A stretch of 10,737 nt of DNA. Origin: JAWLFI01 sp041685645. GTDB taxonomy: Bacteria; Bacteroidota; Bacteroidia; Chitinophagales; Saprospiraceae. Below, piece by piece: positions 6,896 to 10,737 of this stretch (positions are counted from its first letter, which is position 1; each line of letters begins with the position of its first letter). The notes under the pieces were generated by a model. It saw only the letters and a list, made by a program, of their open reading frames with translations, did not search any database and was not told the DNA's origin. The stretch is taken from contig JAWLFI010000091.1 of the NCBI GenBank assembly GCA_041685645.1, forward strand, positions 1 through 10,737. The letters run 5' to 3'. The position numbers and the translations under genes were made by a program.

Positions 6896-8003
6896 CCAAA
6901 TTGTCGCTTGTCGTTTCCTCTGTGCTGTAACTAAAATCTAAATATGGAGCCAGGCGGTCGAGCATCTCCTGGTCTATACCGTGCATGCCTTTCAAGTTGG
7001 ATATCGGATAGTGTTGATGCTTGTAGTTGTATAATCGACGGGCCAGATTCCAATCGATGTAGGGATGTTTCACCAAATCTTCTACCTCGCATTCATTAAT
7101 CTTCAATTTGCGAATAGGGCGTGACGTAAAGGTAACCCGCGGTTCAATTTCAATGAGGGTTGTTTCCGGCAGTCCATATACGTCCTTCATTTGCTCGGGA
7201 GAATCAAAGCCGCCCAGCGCTTCGCGAAAGCTGGTGATGCGAGATGCATAGGAAGGGCCAATGCCGGGCAGCTCCTGAAACTCTTCCTCACTGGCTGTAT
7301 TGATGTCTAATAAGGGGAGCCGAGCAGTATCTATAATCAATGCCGGCTGCAACCGCTGTACGCGCTGACTATCAATGTGATAGATTTTATATAAGTCCTC
7401 CTTCCGGTAAAAAGGTCCCACTTTCCTCCGATAGGCTATGATGCGATGCGCAACGCTTTCGTCAAAGCCCAGTTGCTTCAAATCTCCTGCATCACAGGAG
7501 TTGAGTTCCACCGGAGTAGTTGGCTTCTGATTGCGTCTTCTATCTTTTTGTTCCGGCTCAGTCGGCTTTTTGGCTGTTGATGCTTTTTCAAAGGATTTTT
7601 CTTTCTTTTGTTGCTTTGACCACTGCCAATCTCCTTCCCGCCCAGCAACCCACTGACTGTCGATGCCATAAATACTGTAAATATCATCCACACTCGAGAA
7701 TTTACCTTTGGCCGATCGGAATTTTACCCACCGCCTGGCTACATCAGAGCTGAGCCCGTTGGCGATCAATTCCTTTGCGCTAACCTCATTGGGATCGAAA
7801 GGCGCCAAAGCTTCGCTTGATTCTTTTTTATCCTCCGAACCTTCTTCTTCTCCGGAATCGCTGTCCTCAAATTCTGAGATTACTTTTTCTACAACAGCGT
7901 CCCCATTATTTTCCGGTAGATAATACGGCGAAAGGCAAATTAGTAACAAACAAATCGTCCAAAGCGTCAATCCCCGACGCTCTTCCCGGGTGAAATACAT
8001 CAT
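6867..8003 (-). CDS. Membrane-anchored protein with four helix-hairpin-helix repeats (ComEA-like)
   Basis: Probable DNA-binding protein of the cell envelope, 378 aa. A basic N-terminus (TREERR, 5-10) and one hydrophobic helix (about 12-29) predict an N-in, C-out anchor. An acidic linker (about 44-65) follows. Four helix-hairpin-helix repeats of roughly 55-60 residues come next, at about 69-118, 165-218, 232-290 and 299-357. They share the pattern of an Asn/Pro start, A-x-x-I/W and a basic Tyr/Phe-Arg, then an acidic turn such as EDLYKIYHID. Only the third has the canonical hairpin ELPGIGP (244-250); the others are degenerate. A Lys/Gln-rich linker lies between repeats 1 and 2 (129-163). The layout matches ComEA, which binds incoming DNA, but with more repeats. 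comEC lies 0.95 kb upstream on the same strand, with a plus-strand gene between. Two adjacent ATGs (8003 and 8000) are possible starts. A structural rather than uptake role is possible. Confidence 0.85.
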   Translation of the reverse strand: MMYFTREERRGLTLWTICLLLICLSPYYLPENNGDAVVEKVISEFEDSDSGEEEGSEDKKESSEALAPFDPNEVSAKELIANGLSSDVARRWVKFRSAKGKFSSVDDIYSIYGIDSQWVAGREGDWQWSKQQKKEKSFEKASTAKKPTEPEQKDRRRNQKPTTPVELNSCDAGDLKQLGFDESVAHRIIAYRRKVGPFYRKEDLYKIYHIDSQRVQRLQPALIIDTARLPLLDINTASEEEFQELPGIGPSYASRITSFREALGGFDSPEQMKDVYGLPETTLIEIEPRVTFTSRPIRKLKINECEVEDLVKHPYIDWNLARRLYNYKHQHYPISNLKGMHGIDQEMLDRLAPYLDFSYSTEETTSDNLANQPIDDPQ

Positions 8004-8119
8004 AAATAATAATCATTAACTCAATAATCATCCTTTAGTGTATTCAGAAGGGGCCTTCGTTCCCACTTTTACGAGATTTTTCAACAATTTTCATCACCTT
8101 CAGTTACTTCTATAAACTA
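8004..8119. other. Divergent intergenic region between the helix-hairpin-helix and DUF6992 genes
   Basis: This 116-bp gap must hold the promoters for both flanking genes. I find no exact TAnnTTTG on either strand. A short hairpin GAAGG-GG-CCTTC lies at about 8047-8058. No RNA gene is recognisable. Confidence 0.4.
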
Positions 8120-8728
8120 ATGAAAACCCATATTCTGCTCCTGTTTGCCATCCTGTCCGCTCCTCTTGTTTACTCCCTCTATGCACAGTCTCATAACCCA
8201 CTATTGGAATTCAATCAAAAGCGGCTGAATCATCAGAAATCAGCGATGATTGTGCTGGGCAGTTGGGCTGCAGGGAATTTGGCTTCGGGAGCTATTTTTC
8301 AATCCCGCCGTTCCGGGGTGGAAAAGCATTTTCACCAAATGAATATGGGCTGGAATGTGGTGAATTTGGGCATTGCCACTTTGGGCTATTGGCGGGCAGG
8401 TAGAAAAAATCCTGAAGATGGCACCCTGGCTTCTTCTCTCCGGGATTTCAACTCTTACCAAAAGACTCTTTTATTCAATGCCGGCCTGGACCTTGGGTAT
8501 GTGGGCGGCGGGCTCTATTTAATGGAGCGCTCCCGACGGTTTTCAGGCAAAAAGTCCGATCAGCAAAAAGGATGGGGTCAATCCATTATTCTTCAGGGCG
8601 CATTTCTTTTTACTTTTGACCTCATAGCCTATTGGACATCAGCCGGGTACGCAAAAAATATTCGTCCTATGATGACTTTAGATCCTCAATGGGGACAAGC
8701 ACAATTGGGTTTTCGGCTCTCTTTTTAA
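8120..8728 (+). CDS. DUF6992 family envelope protein, function unknown
   Basis: Uncharacterised 202-aa protein. Residues 1-22 form a signal peptide (hydrophobic core about 5-20, likely cleavage after SLYA). The mature part starts with the family-typical FNQKRLNHQKSAMIVLGSWA (31-50), with GN and G residues after it, then FHQMNMGWNVVNLGIATLGY (71-90). Four hydrophobic, Gly-rich segments lie at about 43-61, 75-93, 116-134 and 153-173. The last residues, LGFRLSF, end in an aromatic, like outer-membrane beta-strands, but the protein may equally be an inner-membrane helical protein. I recognise the family by the FNQKRL...VLGSWA and HQMN.GW..VNL patterns; no biochemical role is known to me. The gene sits alone between two convergent minus-strand competence-type genes. 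No clear promoter or Shine-Dalgarno is visible. Confidence 0.8.
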   Translation: MKTHILLLFAILSAPLVYSLYAQSHNPLLEFNQKRLNHQKSAMIVLGSWAAGNLASGAIFQSRRSGVEKHFHQMNMGWNVVNLGIATLGYWRAGRKNPEDGTLASSLRDFNSYQKTLLFNAGLDLGYVGGGLYLMERSRRFSGKKSDQQKGWGQSIILQGAFLFTFDLIAYWTSAGYAKNIRPMMTLDPQWGQAQLGFRLSF

Positions 8729-8739
8729 AATATTTTGGG

Positions 8740-8908
8740 CGAGCCCCCGAGAGCCCATGCTCCACAAGGAATGCAGGTGGAAGTATTTATTTGTTCAACC
8801 CACGGCTATTTTATTTTACCGCCACCGGCTCTCGGGGTCGGGCTGTGCAGGGCTCCACTGTTCGTTCGGTCCATCAGCTTCGCTGACGGACCCGCCTGGC
8901 GGCGGCCC
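8740..8908. repeat. GC-rich structured intergenic element, possibly a dispersed repeat
   Basis: This stretch between two convergent 3' ends is unlike its surroundings: 8821-8910 is 71% G+C by hand count. Long-range arms CCCCGAGAGCC (8745-8755) and GGCTCTCGGGG (8827-8837) pair perfectly over a 71-nt spacer. A second hairpin (8868-8892) and a third, CCGC-CTG-GCGG (8892-8902), follow directly. Open frames across it resemble no protein. The pattern suits an intergenic multicopy repeat or a structured RNA. Its copy number cannot be seen from this window. Confidence 0.55.
8868..8892 (-). terminator. 11-bp hairpin between convergent 3' ends
   Basis: GGTCCATCAGC (8868-8878) pairs with GCTGACGGACC (8882-8892) around a 3-nt loop. 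The single mismatch is A-C in plus-strand RNA but a G-U wobble in minus-strand RNA, so the fold is unbroken only on the minus strand, downstream of comEC. No U-tract follows, so it is not a standard terminator; it may be part of the larger element. Confidence 0.4.
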
Positions 8909-8949
8909 TTTCCATCCCTCTCGCAAATGCATCTCATTCCTATTCATTC

Positions 8950-10737
8950 TTAGTTGAGGATTTCTGCAGTTCTTGAATCGCTTGTATATTTCGATACATC
9001 TAATACATTAATATGGTGAACAGTATCGACTGGATAGGCCTGCTTCAGGACGTTCCAGTTTTTGAGTTCTTCGCCCTTTTTATCTCTTCCTACATGGTCA
9101 ATGACAGTGAGTTGCGGACCTACTTTGATGAGCGTACAGACTTTATCCTCCGGCAAGTTGAGCTGCCGAACCTCCGTTTTTGTCTTTTCATACTGAGTCA
9201 ATAGAATAAAGGCGGTGGCTGCAATGGTTATGAGGTGAAGTTGCCGAAAAAAGGCTGTTTTGTTGCTTATATAGAGGAGTCGAACGCCCATACCTACCAG
9301 CAGAAATAGAAAAAACAAAAAACTCAAGGGGAAGTATTCCCAATTCATGGTCGGCAGGCCCTCTGAGCCCAATATTTCCATGATGTTCATCCACGATTGA
9401 TTGCCCCAGCTAATTACTGAACCAATGATCCCCGCCATCCAGGAAGAAATACTGCCGGTGAACACCAAACTCCATCCTCCAATAAACAGAAAAACGGCCA
9501 AATAAGCGGCGGGCACACTAAACAGCCAGAACAACAAGGGAAAGCTGCCAAAATGATAGAGTAGCAGCGGCCCAACGCCCATTTGAGCAGCAAAGGACAA
9601 AGCCATGAGGGTCGTTAGACTTTCGGGAAGAAATGAAATTCTAAGAAATAGATCCTGCCAAAACTTTTGAGTGAGTATTATTCCAATCATGGCGGCAAAT
9701 GATAGCTGCGCGCCCAGATCTAATAGGACAAAAGGATTCCATAGGAATAGAATCAATGCACTCAGCCCCAAAGTATTTAAGCCGGTTGCCGGACATTTGC
9801 AATAGCGCCCGATGAAATATATACTGACCATAAGGGCAGCCCGGGTCGCAGAAGCAGCAAATTGACAGAGGGCAACGTATAGCCACACCAATAATAGGAT
9901 AATAATGAGCTGAACTGCCTCTCTCCATTTTCTGCGCGGGAAAAAGCGTAAAATCAAAAACTGACTAATCCATACCAATAAACCAACATGCATGCCGGAG
10001 ACAGCGAGAATGTGAGCCATGCCGGCATCGGCAAACTGACGACGCAATTCCGGATCCAAATCTCGAGTATCGCCAAACAAAATCGCACGCAAGAGGGATT
10101 GGGTGATGCTGTCTGTGTAGCTGTTGAGTGATTCTATCTTTTCTGCCCTCCACTCATTTAGACCCTGACTCAGTGAATTGGTAGTACCTTTATCGTGAGT
10201 GTAATCCACAAAAGACGGAATGTAGATGGTGTAGGCAATGTTTTTCTTCCTTAGGTACGACCCAAAATCAAAATCGCCGGGAATCTTCGGTGGGAGAGGA
10301 GGGCGAAGCGAAAACGAACCAGTTAAGGTGTCCCCGCTCGACAGTTCTTGCGAACCCTCTCTCCGTTCTATCCAGTAGTAGACTTTGACTTTTTTTCGAA
10401 TAGAGTCTGCAATCAGGGTCTGTCCCATTCCACGCCATCTCTTTTTCTTTGCATCCCATTGGACTTCTTCCACTACCAGTTGTTGGCGATACGCTACATC
10501 TTCCTCAATTTGAATGGAGCCATTATACACTTGATCTGCCAACTGAAAGCAGGAGTACCCCAAAACCCCGATCATGGGATAGAAAAGGTAAGGCCAAAGG
10601 GACCGATATCGATGCGATAGAAGGAGAGAAAGCCCGCATGCCAGTAGAAAGTAAGGAGAAATTGTTCCATGGGGAAACCACAAATAGATTGCCCCTCCAA
10701 ATAGAAGTGGGAGCACAAATCTCAAGGTGGGCACCTC
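8950..10737 (-). CDS. comEC: ComEC/Rec2 family DNA-uptake channel protein (5' end outside window)
   Basis: Polytopic inner-membrane protein expected to carry single-stranded DNA into the cytoplasm during natural transformation. From the GTG at 10734 it has 594 residues: two or three N-terminal helices (about 5-65), a soluble DUF4131-like domain (about 70-185, with PGDFDFGSYLRKKNIAYT at 152-169), then the Competence domain with HILAVSGMHVG (241-251), ASATRAALM (294-302) and about ten helices to 513. The C-terminal tail (514-594) is short. It has no HxHxDH metallo-beta-lactamase motif, so the nuclease-like domain found in Bacillus ComEC is absent, which is common in Bacteroidota. The frame continues through GAG at the window edge; relatives usually have several residues before the EVP-like motif, so the true start probably lies outside. 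The function is inferred from family. Confidence 0.9.
   Translation of the reverse strand, partial: EVPTLRFVLPLLFGGAIYLWFPHGTISPYFLLACGLSLLLSHRYRSLWPYLFYPMIGVLGYSCFQLADQVYNGSIQIEEDVAYRQQLVVEEVQWDAKKKRWRGMGQTLIADSIRKKVKVYYWIERREGSQELSSGDTLTGSFSLRPPLPPKIPGDFDFGSYLRKKNIAYTIYIPSFVDYTHDKGTTNSLSQGLNEWRAEKIESLNSYTDSITQSLLRAILFGDTRDLDPELRRQFADAGMAHILAVSGMHVGLLVWISQFLILRFFPRRKWREAVQLIIILLLVWLYVALCQFAASATRAALMVSIYFIGRYCKCPATGLNTLGLSALILFLWNPFVLLDLGAQLSFAAMIGIILTQKFWQDLFLRISFLPESLTTLMALSFAAQMGVGPLLLYHFGSFPLLFWLFSVPAAYLAVFLFIGGWSLVFTGSISSWMAGIIGSVISWGNQSWMNIMEILGSEGLPTMNWEYFPLSFLFFLFLLVGMGVRLLYISNKTAFFRQLHLITIAATAFILLTQYEKTKTEVRQLNLPEDKVCTLIKVGPQLTVIDHVGRDKKGEELKNWNVLKQAYPVDTVHHINVLDVSKYTSDSRTAEILN

Noticed and set aside
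6867..8003. Helix-hairpin-helix protein as a DNA repair enzyme (e.g. RadC, UvrC or ligase-like)
   Set aside because: There is no catalytic domain; only an anchor helix, linkers and helix-hairpin-helix units are present.
8120..8728. Possible small effector or immunity gene between competence genes
   Set aside because: The sequence matches the DUF6992 pattern with a signal peptide; there are no toxin, antitoxin or defence motifs.
8632..8957. Overlapping plus-strand frames of 66-84 codons across the DUF6992/comEC gap
   Set aside because: They run through the GC-rich structured element in several frames at once, which reflects low stop-codon density rather than coding.
1..10737. A new defence, retron or mobile system in the window
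   Set aside because: All long genes belong to familiar transport, metabolic, nucleic-acid-binding or competence families; no reverse transcriptase, nuclease, integrase or transposase motif was seen.

Overview
The window reads as ordinary chromosomal DNA from a Bacteroidota bacterium, probably near the Saprospiraceae/Cytophagia side. The protein families support this: a PUR-like DUF3276 protein, a DUF6992 protein, a Bacteroidota-type class 1 fructose-bisphosphatase, and a short ComEC without a metallo-beta-lactamase domain. So do promoter elements matching the Bacteroidota consensus (TTTG, then TAnnTTTG) and the lack of clear Shine-Dalgarno sites. I see no phage, integrase, transposase, CRISPR array, rRNA or tRNA.

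Layout. 1-517: no convincing gene, AT-rich, small hairpins and possibly decayed coding sequence. 518-2329 (-): sodium:solute symporter. 2392-3312 (+): sugar-phosphate nucleotidyltransferase, divergent from the symporter across 62 bp and carrying a near-consensus promoter. 3334-3368: a perfect bidirectional terminator. 3384-3755 (-): PUR-like nucleic-acid-binding protein with its own promoter. 3980-5776 (-): one-polypeptide ABC exporter with a TTG start. 5894-6895 (+): fbp. 6867-8003 (-): membrane-anchored protein with four helix-hairpin-helix repeats; its 3' end overlaps that of fbp by 29 bp. 8120-8728 (+): DUF6992 envelope protein. 8729-8949: GC-rich, strongly structured intergenic element. 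8950-10737 (-): comEC, cut at its 5' end by the window edge.

Two functional themes appear. The symporter/nucleotidyltransferase pair could import and activate a sugar, but no sugar kinase is visible, so this is only a suggestion. The helix-hairpin-helix protein (ComEA-like in architecture) and ComEC are the two classic envelope parts of DNA uptake in natural transformation, here separated by a DUF6992 gene of unknown function. The exporter and fbp look like housekeeping genes.

I found no clearly new system. The observations most worth checking are the GC-rich element at about 8740-8908, the four-repeat helix-hairpin-helix protein beside comEC, the SSB-like acidic tail of the PUR-like protein, and the Glu-to-Asp Walker B of the lone exporter. 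Several annotated starts differ from the longest open frame, and the promoter positions support two of them.
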